This document shows, piece by piece, positions 51,877 to 60,452 of a DNA stretch of 64,000 nucleotides. Origin of the DNA: Pseudoalteromonas sp. CO133X. GTDB taxonomy: Bacteria; Pseudomonadota; Gammaproteobacteria; Enterobacterales; Alteromonadaceae. The position numbers were made by a program, and so were the translations under genes. The stretch covers positions 1 through 64,000 of the forward strand of contig SGPE01000014.1 of assembly GCA_004208945.1 (NCBI GenBank), in the 5' to 3' direction. The stretch's first letter is position 1, and each line of letters begins with the position of its first letter. The notes beneath the pieces were generated by a model. That model did not search any database and had not been told where the DNA came from. It was given only the letters and a program-made list of their open reading frames with translations.

Positions 51877-52755
51877 CTAGTTGGGTAGCATTACCAGAAT
51901 GGCTGCCAGCGCAATTAACACAAGCCCCGCTGTGTCTTGGCGCTTTAACGGCTGTTTTAACCAAAGAATCGATACCAAAATGGTAAAGAATACCTCTATT
52001 TGCCCCAGTGTTTTTACATAAGCAACATGCTGCAAGCTCATGGCGCTAAACCAACCAATGGAACCTAAACAGCTACAAACACTGACAGCGGTAGTGGTGC
52101 CTTTGTGATGCCACATTTTCTTAAATGTATCGCGCTCCTTGAGTGCAATATAAGCGCACAGCATCAGCGTTTGTAAGCTGATTATCAGTACCAGTACCCA
52201 AGCTGCAGAGTGCGGGAAAGTCAGTCCTGAATTTAAACTTGCCTCACGGATCCATGACGATGAAAGGGCGAATGAAGTACCACAAGCAAGCCCAAGGAGT
52301 GCAGTGCCCAAATTAAAGTGTTTTACATTCGCAATGCCACTTAATAGCAATACCGCAATTGCACCAATAAATACCCCAACCCAACCTAGCAATGACAGTA
52401 CTGAGCCAAAGAACATAACACCTAAAATAGCGGCCATCAGTGCTTCACTTTTAGCAAGCCCTGCACCGACTGCAAAGTTATTCATTTTAAACAGTTTTAC
52501 CATTAAACCTGTGGCAACAATTTGGACGATACTGGCGCCAACAATGTAGCCAATAAAAGCCAGATTAAAGTCAGGAAGTGCGGCGTCTTGATACTGATAA
52601 AGTGCAAATAAATACAGGGCAGCAATTGGGCTGGCAACGATAAAGCGAGCAAGCGTTACCCCTGCAACACTCACTGTTGCACTGAGTTGACTTTGCAGAG
52701 CGTTGCGCCACGACTGCATAAATGCCGCAAAAATAGTTAAGAAAATCCAAGTCAT
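51877..52755 (-). CDS. DMT-superfamily (EamA) transporter
   Basis: 292 aa, ten predicted helices in two EamA units. The N terminus (W-I-F-L-T-I-F-A-A-F-M-Q-S-W-R-N-A-L) departs from the W-G-x-x-x pattern of the other EamA protein in this window, so they are not close paralogues. A C-terminal P-L-K-R-Q-D-T-A-G-L-V-L-I segment fits the family. Substrate unknown. Alone on its strand. Confidence 0.88.
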   Translation of the reverse strand: MTWIFLTIFAAFMQSWRNALQSQLSATVSVAGVTLARFIVASPIAALYLFALYQYQDAALPDFNLAFIGYIVGASIVQIVATGLMVKLFKMNNFAVGAGLAKSEALMAAILGVMFFGSVLSLLGWVGVFIGAIAVLLLSGIANVKHFNLGTALLGLACGTSFALSSSWIREASLNSGLTFPHSAAWVLVLIISLQTLMLCAYIALKERDTFKKMWHHKGTTTAVSVCSCLGSIGWFSAMSLQHVAYVKTLGQIEVFFTILVSILWLKQPLKRQDTAGLVLIALAAILVMLPN

Positions 52756-52914
52756 ATTGAAAATACATTAATGAGGGGGCTTGGGTATAGAGTAACAAAA
52801 CCAAAGTATGAGGGCATCAGCTTATCGACCAACTTGAGGAAAACTCAGCTGTGACAATATGCCGCAGGGCTTTTATGCGGTTATTAGGCTATAGTGACAA
52901 AGATGCTATTGCTG

Positions 52915-52946
52915 GCCGCTGCTGTTATAAGTAGCGGCTTTTTTTT
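52915..52946 (+). terminator. Orphan intrinsic terminator before the MAPEG gene
   Basis: GCCGCTGCT pairs with AGTAGCGGC (9 bp including one G-T), loop GTTATA, followed by T8. Upstream on this strand there is no gene after the DMT gene, which reads the other way. It may end a short RNA transcribed from the intergenic region; a second small hairpin CCGCA/TGCGG lies at 52862-52880. Confidence 0.7.
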
Positions 52947-52988
52947 GTTTGCGATAGGGTAGTGTTACAAACAAAATAAGGAAATATC

Positions 52989-53372
52989 ATGACCACACTT
53001 ATTATCTGCGCACTCATCGCAGTGCTCATACCTTATTTAGCTAAAGCTCCCGTGGCTTTTGCGCAAAATAAGCTTGAAGGATATGACAATAAACACCCAA
53101 GAGATCAACAAAGTAAGTTGACAGGTTTTGGGGCGAGGGCGCTGGCTGCTCATCAAAATAGTTTTGAGTCATTAACCGTTTTTGCTGTTGCTTTAGCGGT
53201 GGTAATTGCGACCAACAATGTTTATCAAGCCACTGAAATGTTAGCTGTTGCGCATATAATTGCTCGTGTCCTATATTGTATTTTTTACTATATAAACCAA
53301 GATATTTTGCGCTCGTTAGTTTGGCTTGTTGGCTATGTAAGTGCTGTGGCAATGATTGCTCTTTGCCTCTAG
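52989..53372 (+). CDS. MAPEG family membrane protein
   Basis: 127 aa, four helices. The sequence K-A-P-V-A-F-A, then N-K-H-P-R-D-Q near residue 36, R-A-L-A-A-H-Q-N-S-F-E-S near residue 50 and A-R-V-L-Y-C-I-F-Y-Y near residue 92 match bacterial MAPEG proteins, relatives of microsomal glutathione transferases. AAGGAA precedes the ATG. Its role in bacteria is uncertain; possibly detoxification or lipid-peroxide handling at the inner membrane. Confidence 0.92.
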   Translation: MTTLIICALIAVLIPYLAKAPVAFAQNKLEGYDNKHPRDQQSKLTGFGARALAAHQNSFESLTVFAVALAVVIATNNVYQATEMLAVAHIIARVLYCIFYYINQDILRSLVWLVGYVSAVAMIALCL

Positions 53373-53383
53373 TCAAAAACCAC

Positions 53384-53415
53384 AAAGCAAGCGGCTTAAA
53401 TAAGGCGCTTGCTTT
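53384..53415. terminator. Hairpin between convergent genes, possible terminator
   Basis: AAAGCAAGCG / CGCTTGCTTT (10 bp) encloses an inner CTTA-AA-TAAG stem. It lies between convergent MAPEG and BlaR1-like genes, but lacks a clear T run on either strand. Confidence 0.45.
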
Positions 53416-53435
53416 AGGGTCTTAAGTGGTTACTC

Positions 53436-54641
53436 TTACTTAGAGCTAACTTTAATTTTCTCTATTAAATCCTTTGCTTGATAGTTTTCGTCTAAGGCGA
53501 AATCGAGTTGCACTAAGGCGTTTTTATAGCCAGATTCAGATGGCGCATACTGCCATTTTTTTAAGGCTCTTTTCGCTTCTCGATTGAAAACAGCTTCAGG
53601 TTCTGCGCTTACCACACTGACATTGCTGGTGGCGCCACTTGGTAAAATATCGTATTTCAAAACGACTGAACCGCTAATGCCTTGCTCCGCTGCTTGAATG
53701 GGGTATATCGGCTCTACGCGCATAACCGCTTGATAGTCTTTTGTCTTTTCAACTGACATCGGCTGTTTTGCAATGGCAAAACTGCTAAGCATGCCTGTTG
53801 TAAAAATAACTAACGCTGTTTTTGCGATAAATGAGCTGTTGTCGATCTGCTTTATTTGATTTAGACGTTGTAACATGGTGTTTTTATCTCCGTATTGTGA
53901 ATAAGCCATTAAGCCTGCTCTGCTAAAGCTTGCACAGTGCACTAATGCCTTACTGTATAAAATTCGTTGTTCAGTTGATTTATTTTTGAGTACTTGCTCA
54001 TCACATGAAAGCTCTTGAATACGGCGAAGACTTGCATAACCAAGCCAAGCGACAGGGTTAAACCACAGCAAAATAGTGGCACTTAAAGCGAGGGCATTAA
54101 TTAGGTTATCTTTGCGTTTAATGTGCACTGATTCATGCTCTAAAATTAGCGCTAAAGCATGGCTATCGTAGTGGCTTTGGTAGTTTGTTGGCAGCACTAG
54201 CTTAGTATTTATAACTCCTACAACCATCGGTGAGCTCACTTGTTTACTTTGGTATAAACGCATGTTTTGGTTGCTGTGATGATCAACCGTAATTGGTGCT
54301 AATTGCAGTTTTGCTAAAAAGCGGTAATGAAAATACACGGCAGTGATCAGCAGTGCTGCACTAATAAAACCATAAATAGCAAACCAAGTTAGCGTAAATT
54401 GCGGCATTACTTCTGTGTTTGGCGTGATAGTCAGCTTACTGATAAAGTCGTTTTGAATTGGCTTTAAGTGATCAGGTAAGTTCGCTAACAATAAACTAAT
54501 CGGTAATAGCGCCCACAGTGTATAAACTAAGCGTGCCGACAGTTGGCTTAGTAGCTTTCGCTCTAGCAGCAATAAAAACAAAATTGCAGATGAGATCAAA
54601 AGCTGTTGATCTAACAGCCAATTAAAAAATGCATCTAACAT
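53436..54641 (-). CDS. BlaR1/MecR1-type M56 peptidase with C-terminal TonB-like domain
   Basis: 401 aa. Four hydrophobic helices in the first ~290 residues. The M56 zinc motif L-E-H-E-S-V-H-I-K-R-K-D (HExxH) lies near residue 168, and I-Q-E-L-S-C-D-E-Q near residue 207 adds the third ligand. The sensor domain of BlaR1 is missing; instead residues ~310-395 resemble a TonB C-terminal domain (V-M-R-V-E-P-I-Y-P, A-L-K-K-W-Q-Y-A-P). It is 9 bp after the BlaI-type repressor and probably inactivates it by proteolysis when signalled. Confidence 0.9.
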   Translation of the reverse strand: MLDAFFNWLLDQQLLISSAILFLLLLERKLLSQLSARLVYTLWALLPISLLLANLPDHLKPIQNDFISKLTITPNTEVMPQFTLTWFAIYGFISAALLITAVYFHYRFLAKLQLAPITVDHHSNQNMRLYQSKQVSSPMVVGVINTKLVLPTNYQSHYDSHALALILEHESVHIKRKDNLINALALSATILLWFNPVAWLGYASLRRIQELSCDEQVLKNKSTEQRILYSKALVHCASFSRAGLMAYSQYGDKNTMLQRLNQIKQIDNSSFIAKTALVIFTTGMLSSFAIAKQPMSVEKTKDYQAVMRVEPIYPIQAAEQGISGSVVLKYDILPSGATSNVSVVSAEPEAVFNREAKRALKKWQYAPSESGYKNALVQLDFALDENYQAKDLIEKIKVSSK

Positions 54642-54650
54642 AACAACGCC

Positions 54651-55025
54651 TTACTTTTGCTGTTTTTCCCAATCATCAATGACCTTTTTTAGCTCATCAA
54701 TATCATGTTGCGAGAGTTGCTCTGACTTAGCAAAACCACTCACTAATGGTGCAATGCGGCCGTTAAAAAATCGTTCAATAAAGCTTTGGCTTTCTTTTAA
54801 TGTGTATTCTTCACGGGCAATGCAGGGAGTGTAGTTATATTGACGACCTTGTTTTTCGAAGCTTAGTGCGCCTTTTTTAACTAAACGACTTAGTAGCGTT
54901 TTGATGGTTTTTTCGTGCCATTCTTTATCGTCACTTAAACGCGCAATTACTTCACTTGCCGTGGCAGGGTAGTTAATCCACACAGCATCTAATACTTCGA
55001 ATTCAGCCTTAGAAAGTTCAATCAT
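54651..55025 (-). CDS. BlaI/MecI-family transcriptional repressor
   Basis: 124 aa winged-helix protein: L-S-K-A-E-F-E-V-L-D-A-V-W, then T-A-S-E-V-I-A-R-L and W-H-E-K-T-I-K-T-L-L-S-R-L-V-K-K-G-A-L, the family recognition helix, and a C-terminal dimerisation helix. It pairs with the M56 peptidase gene. A TACAGATGTA element directly upstream is the expected operator type for this family, so autorepression is likely. No beta-lactamase gene is adjacent. Confidence 0.94.
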   Translation of the reverse strand: MIELSKAEFEVLDAVWINYPATASEVIARLSDDKEWHEKTIKTLLSRLVKKGALSFEKQGRQYNYTPCIAREEYTLKESQSFIERFFNGRIAPLVSGFAKSEQLSQHDIDELKKVIDDWEKQQK

Positions 55026-55034
55026 TTTTATGCC

Positions 55035-55064
55035 TACAGATGTAATCTTTAATTTAAGATTACA
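55035..55064 (-). promoter_or_regulatory. BlaI/CopY-type operator upstream of the BlaI-like gene
   Basis: TACAGATGTA (55035-55044) matches the TACAnnTGTA element of BlaI/MecI/CopY repressors. It overlaps a longer dyad TGTAATCTT-TAATTT-AAGATTACA (55041-55064), 9-bp arms with a 6-nt centre. Both lie within 40 bp of the repressor start codon, in the promoter region. Confidence 0.68.
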
Positions 55065-55093
55065 CGCGTAATCAATTAATGCAAACTTTTTTG

Positions 55094-55780
55094 TTAGATA
55101 ATGTCACTTTTTTTGATACTGATTATCTGTCCTTCGGGCAAATCCAGCGTGGTGAGTGAAAGCTTTGCGATATCTGTGCGGTAAAGATCGATGACTTTGT
55201 AGCCACAAAAACGTGCCATTTTACGTATTTGCCGATTTAAACCTTGTTTTAAGACGATGCAAAACTGCGTTTCGTCGACTTGAGTCACCTCGCAAGGGAG
55301 GGTTATTTGTTTATCGACAGGCACACCGCCCGCCATTTTTTTACAAAAATCACTATCAAGTGGTTTATCAACGGTGACTAAATAGCGTTTAGGTTGGTGG
55401 TAATCAGGGTGGATCAATTGATTACAAAACTCACCGTCATTGGTCAAAATCAACAAACCTCGTGAATCTTTGTCGAGCCGACCAATTGGGTAAACGCGAG
55501 TGGTTTTAGGCAGGCTATGAATAAGGCTTGTTGGGTCGTCAGCATTTAATTTGCAATCTATACCAACAGGCTTGTGATACGCAAAGTAGGTAAGTGGTGC
55601 TTTTGCTGAAATTTTCTCGTCAAGTACCATCACATCATCGTGCTCATCAACATGATCTATATGATTTGCAGCACGGCCATTTACTGTTACCTTACCTTGA
55701 TCTATCAAGCGCGATGCTTGCTTTCGAGAACAAACACCTGCATGGGCAATAAATTTAGCAAGTCGTACTTTTTCTGACAT
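55094..55780 (-). CDS. RsuA/RluF-family pseudouridine synthase (RluF-like)
   Basis: 228 aa from M-S-E-K-V-R-L-A-K-F; a GTG ten codons upstream is less likely. S4 RNA-binding domain ~5-55 (A-H-A-G-V-C-S-R-K-Q-A-S-R-L-I). The catalytic domain has the Asp in G-R-L-D-K-D-S-R-G-L-L-I-L-T-N-D-G near residue 98, then R-Y-L-V-T-V-D-K-P and G-L-N-R-Q-I-R-K-M. The K-D-S form and following blocks are closest to RluF, which modifies 23S rRNA and tRNA-Tyr, but exact target needs alignment. Confidence 0.9.
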   Translation of the reverse strand: MSEKVRLAKFIAHAGVCSRKQASRLIDQGKVTVNGRAANHIDHVDEHDDVMVLDEKISAKAPLTYFAYHKPVGIDCKLNADDPTSLIHSLPKTTRVYPIGRLDKDSRGLLILTNDGEFCNQLIHPDYHQPKRYLVTVDKPLDSDFCKKMAGGVPVDKQITLPCEVTQVDETQFCIVLKQGLNRQIRKMARFCGYKVIDLYRTDIAKLSLTTLDLPEGQIISIKKSDII

Positions 55781-55853
55781 GGGTGATTTTTGTACAGTTA
55801 ATTTGATCACAGTATATCAAACCCGCGTATAAGAAGAAAAAAGGGGGTTCGAC

Positions 55854-56159
55854 ATGGCAATTAAGTTATCTGAACTTGCAGCGCACCAACCACTGCAAAA
55901 GGTTATCCTTCATTCGTTGGAAATGGCACTGTATCAGGTGTCTGTGGTGATCAATAACGTTGAATATTATGTCACTGATGAGCAAGGTGAGTTTATTCGC
56001 GATATTAGCCCGTTGCACATTCAAAAGCGCCTCGATCACTTAAGTTATGGTGATATGGTTTTACGCCACACCAGTGCTTATGATGAAATGTGTGGGCAGC
56101 CAGAGAAGCTCGCCAGCAATATGCTTGAGGTTCCTTATGGCAAGAATCATCTATACTGA
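55854..56159 (+). CDS. DUF6482 family protein
   Basis: 101 aa. The E-M-A-L-Y-Q-V-S-V-V-I-N-N-V-E-Y-Y-V segment and the C-terminal R-H-T-S-A-Y-D-E-M-C-G-Q fit the small DUF6482 proteins of Alteromonadales and relatives. No signal or membrane segment. AGGGGG precedes the ATG. Function unknown; 46 bp before the GNAT gene on the same strand. Confidence 0.82.
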   Translation: MAIKLSELAAHQPLQKVILHSLEMALYQVSVVINNVEYYVTDEQGEFIRDISPLHIQKRLDHLSYGDMVLRHTSAYDEMCGQPEKLASNMLEVPYGKNHLY

Positions 56160-56205
56160 TTGATTTTAAAGCGTATACTGAGTCATAACATTTTATAGGT
56201 ATGCT

Positions 56206-56613
56206 ATGTATCAATTAAAAAGTGATGATTCAGTAGAGTTAAGTGATGAGCTAAGAGCGCATATTGTTACTTATAACAAGCAGCATTTTAACGCAGAACG
56301 TATTCCATTAGGCTTTAAGTTTGTTGATAAAAAGCGAGTAATGGTTGCAGGTATTAGCGGCCAAGTATTTGGCAATTGGTTATTAATAAATTGGCTATGG
56401 TGTGACGACTCTGTTAGAGGTAGGGGCCTTGCCTCGCGACTGTTGAATGAGCTTGAAAGTAAAGCTACTGCGCTTGGCGCAAATATAGCTCAACTTGATA
56501 CACTCGACTTCCAAGCAAAGCCTTTTTATGAGAAAAACGGTTACCAAGTGAAATACCAAATGGCCAATTACCCACTTGATGGTTGCCGTTACTTTATGGA
56601 AAAAAGCCTATAG
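56206..56613 (+). CDS. GNAT-family N-acetyltransferase
   Basis: 135 aa. The acetyl-CoA loop D-D-S-V-R-G-R-G-L-A-S-R-L-L lies near residue 69, with the following helix and the F-Y-E-K-N-G-Y motif near residue 107. Single-domain, cytosolic; substrate unknown. Overlaps the convergent HopJ-like gene by 6 bp. Confidence 0.92.
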   Translation: MYQLKSDDSVELSDELRAHIVTYNKQHFNAERIPLGFKFVDKKRVMVAGISGQVFGNWLLINWLWCDDSVRGRGLASRLLNELESKATALGANIAQLDTLDFQAKPFYEKNGYQVKYQMANYPLDGCRYFMEKSL

Positions 56614-56976
56614 CTCAAATTTGGCCGTTAGGACATTTTCTTCCGTGAATGTTACTCCCAAAAAGGGCGTGGCTTCTGGTGCGAGCATAAATGTACGAAT
56701 ATTCATGTGATCATGTGCATCAGGATGCTTAAGCACATCGTCACGGTAAAAAGCACCGAAACAATCTAATGTGTTTTGTTTACTCAATTGGTTTAGTTTG
56801 GCAAAGGCAAAGATCTTACATGAGCCATTATTTTCATTTGCTGAGCTAATAAGCCCATGGTTATTAAACCCACTGGGAGTGAAATGGTAGTTTTGCTCGA
56901 TAACGGCCATGGTATCAGTGAATTCAATCAATGTGGGTGTATCTGCTAGTTTTGCTAAAAATTCATTGAGTGTCAT
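56608..56976 (-). CDS. HopJ-like protein
   Basis: 122 aa. F-T-P-S-G-F-N-N-H-G-L near residue 32, N-E-N-N-G-S-C-K-I-F-A-F near residue 47, L-D-C-F-G-A-F-Y-R-D-D-V near residue 69 and H-M-N-I-R-T-F-M near residue 90 match the HopJ family. The family was named from a Pseudomonas type III effector, but it is widespread in non-pathogenic marine bacteria and no secretion genes are near, so an effector role is not implied. Lies 9 bp after the retropepsin gene. Confidence 0.9.
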   Translation of the reverse strand: MTLNEFLAKLADTPTLIEFTDTMAVIEQNYHFTPSGFNNHGLISSANENNGSCKIFAFAKLNQLSKQNTLDCFGAFYRDDVLKHPDAHDHMNIRTFMLAPEATPFLGVTFTEENVLTAKFEL

Positions 56977-56985
56977 GCTTCATCC

Positions 56986-58098
56986 TTAATTGTTACTTTT
57001 TATTAACTCTAACTCATCCTGTTGTTGATTGATATTAAACTTATAATTTCCGAGAAAGTTCATACCTAGTAATCCAACGCCAGAGTGATTATCTATCACT
57101 AATACATCAAAATTATCTATATATTGTTGACCAATTTGAAAAGAGCGTAGTCTATAACGCTTAGCTGCAACGATGCCATTTGCAGTATTGACTTGTAGCG
57201 TACCTATAAAAATGGCTGGCTCTGTGAGGTTATCCAGCTGCGCTTGGTTTATCACGGTGAAGCTAGCCCCCGTATCTATCATTAATTTAATGTGCAGAGT
57301 GTCATTAATAACACTGTTAACCAAATAGTGCGCGCCACGAGGGGTGAGTTCAATGATATCCACGCCAGTTAATGCTTGCTGTAATTTATGACGTAACTCA
57401 TTGGCTTGGTTTATAAATGCATGATTTTCAGGTAGTTGCTCAAGGGCTACTTGACTGGCAACATAGTCTCCTAGCTGATAATAAGCCATCGCATAAGTAT
57501 ATAAGTAGTGTGGGTTATGTGGCGCATAGTCTAGCCACTGTAAGCTGTGCTCTAGTAGTTGTTGCCATTGTTGTGCCTGAGTGAGGGCATTGATCTGTAA
57601 AGTGACTAATTCCTCAATCTGTTTAGCTAAAGAGCCTTGTTGATTGCTATCCAATCTATTTGCTAATGCCATTAAGCTCACGATCCCTTGCTGAAGATGG
57701 CCTTGATTGATAAGTCGTTTAGCATCAAGTTTTAGCATTGTAATGTCATAAGGATGACGTTTTAAAAATGTGCTTAGAAACAGCTCGCTTAAATCTTCAT
57801 CGTGACCTGAGAGCCAAGCTTCAACCTCTTGTTGCCAAGCTTGTTTTAATTGTTTGGCTTGGTGAGGGTCGTTTGCAAGAAGTTGTGTATAAAACTCAAT
57901 TGCTTTATCAAATTGTTGGTTATTAAAAAATACAATAGCTTGTTCAAACTCACTGGGCAAAACAGTGGTTTTTTCTAGCGTCTTAGTAGTGGCTTGCTCT
58001 GGCGTTACTTCAGGGGCGTATTGAGAGTTTATTTGCCATATAAAATAAGTATTTAAACAAAGAGAACACACCAATATTAATTTGAGTAGAGTATTCAT
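56986..58098 (-). CDS. TPR protein with retropepsin-like aspartic protease domain
   Basis: 370 aa. An N-terminal hydrophobic segment (residues ~3-20) probably anchors it to the inner membrane facing the periplasm. Residues ~45-235 are helical repeats of TPR type. Residues ~255-365 are a retropepsin-like single-lobe aspartic protease with active site L-M-I-D-T-G-A-S-F near residue 275, and L-L-G-M-N-F-L near residue 346 as the hydrophobic-hydrophobic-Gly element. It should dimerise to be active; substrate unknown. Confidence 0.9.
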   Translation of the reverse strand: MNTLLKLILVCSLCLNTYFIWQINSQYAPEVTPEQATTKTLEKTTVLPSEFEQAIVFFNNQQFDKAIEFYTQLLANDPHQAKQLKQAWQQEVEAWLSGHDEDLSELFLSTFLKRHPYDITMLKLDAKRLINQGHLQQGIVSLMALANRLDSNQQGSLAKQIEELVTLQINALTQAQQWQQLLEHSLQWLDYAPHNPHYLYTYAMAYYQLGDYVASQVALEQLPENHAFINQANELRHKLQQALTGVDIIELTPRGAHYLVNSVINDTLHIKLMIDTGASFTVINQAQLDNLTEPAIFIGTLQVNTANGIVAAKRYRLRSFQIGQQYIDNFDVLVIDNHSGVGLLGMNFLGNYKFNINQQQDELELIKSNN

Positions 58099-58167
58099 CT
58101 ATCTTGCCTGTAAAAAGCCTTCTCTTAACTTGGTTACTTTATCAGCATAAAACAAATTAAAAAATAG

Positions 58168-58878
58168 TTAGCTTTTAACTAAGTAACGAAGGGCTAGAAT
58201 GTTACTGATTTCGATATCTGCTAGGCCTTTATATTGGTATTGAGCTTCTTGGTTATTCAGCCAAACGCTTTGGCAGCCTGCGTTATTAGCCCCTTGTACA
58301 TCCGTGTCTAGGCTATCACCAATATGCAAAATCTCATTATGAGGGACGTTTAGCTTGGCAGCTGCACTATCAAATAAGGCGCTGTGTGGTTTTGCTTTAC
58401 CGTGCGGGCCTGCTTGTAAAACAAGCTCAAAAACACCGTTGAGATTAAATTTTTCTACCTCAACATTCCCATTGGTGATGGCAATTAAACGGTACTGTTT
58501 ATTAAGGTTAGCAAGTAAATTAAGTACATCATTAGCAACGGTTACTTGGCTGCGGGCATTGGCAAAAGCTTGATAGGCTTGATGTGCATGCTGCTGAGCA
58601 GCTTCTTTATCAAACCCCAAGTCTGTCATGGCATACAACAAGGCGGCTTGTCGCCAACGAGTTACATCATCGATTAATGTTGTATCTTGTTTTAAGGCAT
58701 TATCGCGACACTTTAGCCAATAAGTCGTGCTATCGGTTGGCCATTGCTCTATTTTAGCGAGGTAATTGGCTTGCGCTTGCAAAGCTGATTTTATGATTGG
58801 ATGGTTATTGTATAGCGTGTCATCTAAATCAAAACTTAACACAGATACTGGCGATAAGGCACGATTAAATCGGATCAT
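58168..58878 (-). CDS. yigB: HAD-superfamily phosphatase YigB-like
   Basis: 236 aa. HAD motif I is S-F-D-L-D-D-T-L-Y near residue 15, motif II I-T-N-G near residue 134, the Lys in H-G-K-A-K-P-H near residue 158, and motif III/IV G-D-S-L-D-T-D near residue 187. E. coli YigB dephosphorylates the riboflavin intermediate 5-amino-6-(5-phosphoribitylamino)uracil. It is the last gene of the dapF-DUF484-xerC-yigB order, as in E. coli, 12 bp after xerC. Confidence 0.92.
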   Translation of the reverse strand: MIRFNRALSPVSVLSFDLDDTLYNNHPIIKSALQAQANYLAKIEQWPTDSTTYWLKCRDNALKQDTTLIDDVTRWRQAALLYAMTDLGFDKEAAQQHAHQAYQAFANARSQVTVANDVLNLLANLNKQYRLIAITNGNVEVEKFNLNGVFELVLQAGPHGKAKPHSALFDSAAAKLNVPHNEILHIGDSLDTDVQGANNAGCQSVWLNNQEAQYQYKGLADIEISNILALRYLVKS

Positions 58879-58890
58879 AATTACAACGGG

Positions 58891-59844
58891 TTACTCTTGT
58901 GTTGAGCGCTTTTTAGCGCGTGGATGGGTGTTGTCATAGACTTTGGCTAAATGCTGAAAATCAAGGTGTGTATAAACTTGTGTTGCCGATAAACTGCTGT
59001 GCCCTAATAACTCTTGCACAGCACGTAAATCACCGGATGATTCTAGAATATGTGAGGCAAATGAGTGGCGTAACTTATGCGGATGTACTTGCGAGCTTAT
59101 GCCTTGTTTAATGCCCCATTCTTGCATGCGCAGGCGCACTTGGCGTACTGAAATACGCTTTTTTTGGCTACTAACAAAGACTGCGCTTTCATCTGGGTAT
59201 GCAAATTGTGGGCGAATTTTTAGCCATGCCTTTAAAGCATTGAGGGCTTTATTTCCAACAGGGAGTAAGCGCTCTTTATTACCCTTGCCGCGTACTAACA
59301 TTTCCCCTTCTGTGGGGTTAATATCTTGTATGTTAGCGCCAACTAACTCGCTAATGCGCAGGCCAGATGAGTACATTAACTCCATCATTGCTTTGTCGCG
59401 AATAGCCAATGGTTCATCATCAGGGAGTTCTAAGAGCTTTGCCATTTGATCAACGTCTAAATTTTTGGGCAATGGCTTAGAAAATTTAGGTCCTTTAATG
59501 GCTTCGGCAGGGTTGTGGTAATGTGTTTGGTTTGCAATGTTTTTGGCTTTTAAAAATTTATACAAGCTACGAATACAGCTCAGTTTTAAACTAATCGTGC
59601 GGCCACTTAATTGTTTACTTCGCAATTGCATACTGTAACGACGAATATGCTCACCTTGTACATCAAACCAGCTTTCACAAAGCTTATTAAAGTACAAAGC
59701 AGCAAAGCCTAGTTGGCTGGTGTATTGGCTTATGGTGTGCGCTGAATATTGTTTTTCATAGCGCAAGTAGTCTGCAAAAAGTTGGATAGGCGTGCGCCAA
59801 GCATCGCTTAACTCGTCTGTATTTGGCGCAATTTCCTCACTCAT
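58891..59844 (-). CDS. xerC: Tyrosine recombinase XerC
   Basis: 317 aa. N-terminal SAM-like DNA-binding domain ~15-105, catalytic domain ~115-310 with S-S-G-L-R-I-S-E-L near residue 163, Lys in G-K-G-N-K-E-R-L, H-K-L-R-H-S-F-A-S-H near residue 256, L-G-H-S near residue 281 and nucleophile Tyr in T-Q-V-Y-T-H near residue 291. With XerD it resolves chromosome dimers at dif. It overlaps the DUF484 gene by 4 bp within the conserved operon. Confidence 0.97.
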   Translation of the reverse strand: MSEEIAPNTDELSDAWRTPIQLFADYLRYEKQYSAHTISQYTSQLGFAALYFNKLCESWFDVQGEHIRRYSMQLRSKQLSGRTISLKLSCIRSLYKFLKAKNIANQTHYHNPAEAIKGPKFSKPLPKNLDVDQMAKLLELPDDEPLAIRDKAMMELMYSSGLRISELVGANIQDINPTEGEMLVRGKGNKERLLPVGNKALNALKAWLKIRPQFAYPDESAVFVSSQKKRISVRQVRLRMQEWGIKQGISSQVHPHKLRHSFASHILESSGDLRAVQELLGHSSLSATQVYTHLDFQHLAKVYDNTHPRAKKRSTQE

Positions 59845-60452
59845 GCAAGTTCCAGTAAGCGTAGCTGTAATGAGCGCACAAAATCGAGTACGAAGAAACT
59901 ATCTTTAGCAGGTTCAAAATGATTCACATCATCGCTGCCAAACGCCAAAATGGCCACTGGATGTTTAGTGTTACCAATTAAATATAATGCGGTAGATTGC
60001 GTTGAATCAGAAAACAGTAAGTCGCGCTCTTGTTGATTTACACGACCTAAATAAGTGCCTGTATCTTGTAAGCGATGCGCGATTAAATCATCAAACTTTT
60101 TATCATACTTAACAAGGTGGCACTCATTTATTGAGGGGTTGGTACAAATTATATTGCGCAGGTTACTTGCCAGTGTTGTAAAGTCGTAATTGGTCCAAAG
60201 CTGACGATGGCATTCACTAAATAAGCGATAAATGAGCTCATTTTCTTTTGCTTGCTCAATTAACGTCGTAATTTTGTTTTTCAGCAAGGTGTTGTGCTCT
60301 CGCAGTTGGCGTTGCTGGATATGTACTAACGACGTTGCCGCCTCTGTTTGTTGATGCAGTTCAAGCCCTGCAAGCACATCAGGGTTATTAACTAGAAAAT
60401 CAGGGTGTGCCTTTAAGTATTCTGCAATTTGTTGTTCTGTTTGTTTGCTCAT
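59841..60452 (-). CDS. DUF484 family protein
   Basis: 203 aa. The N-terminal [15 protein letters not shown] segment is the DUF484 signature, followed by a coiled coil (residues ~45-75) and a GAF-like C-terminal half ending [14 protein letters not shown]. Function unknown. It overlaps both dapF and xerC by 4 bp, the usual position of this family. Confidence 0.94.
   Translation of the reverse strand: MSKQTEQQIAEYLKAHPDFLVNNPDVLAGLELHQQTEAATSLVHIQQRQLREHNTLLKNKITTLIEQAKENELIYRLFSECHRQLWTNYDFTTLASNLRNIICTNPSINECHLVKYDKKFDDLIAHRLQDTGTYLGRVNQQERDLLFSDSTQSTALYLIGNTKHPVAILAFGSDDVNHFEPAKDSFFVLDFVRSLQLRLLELA

Noticed and set aside
56608..56976. Type III secretion effector from the HopJ name
   Set aside because: The family is common in free-living marine bacteria and no secretion or chaperone genes are nearby.
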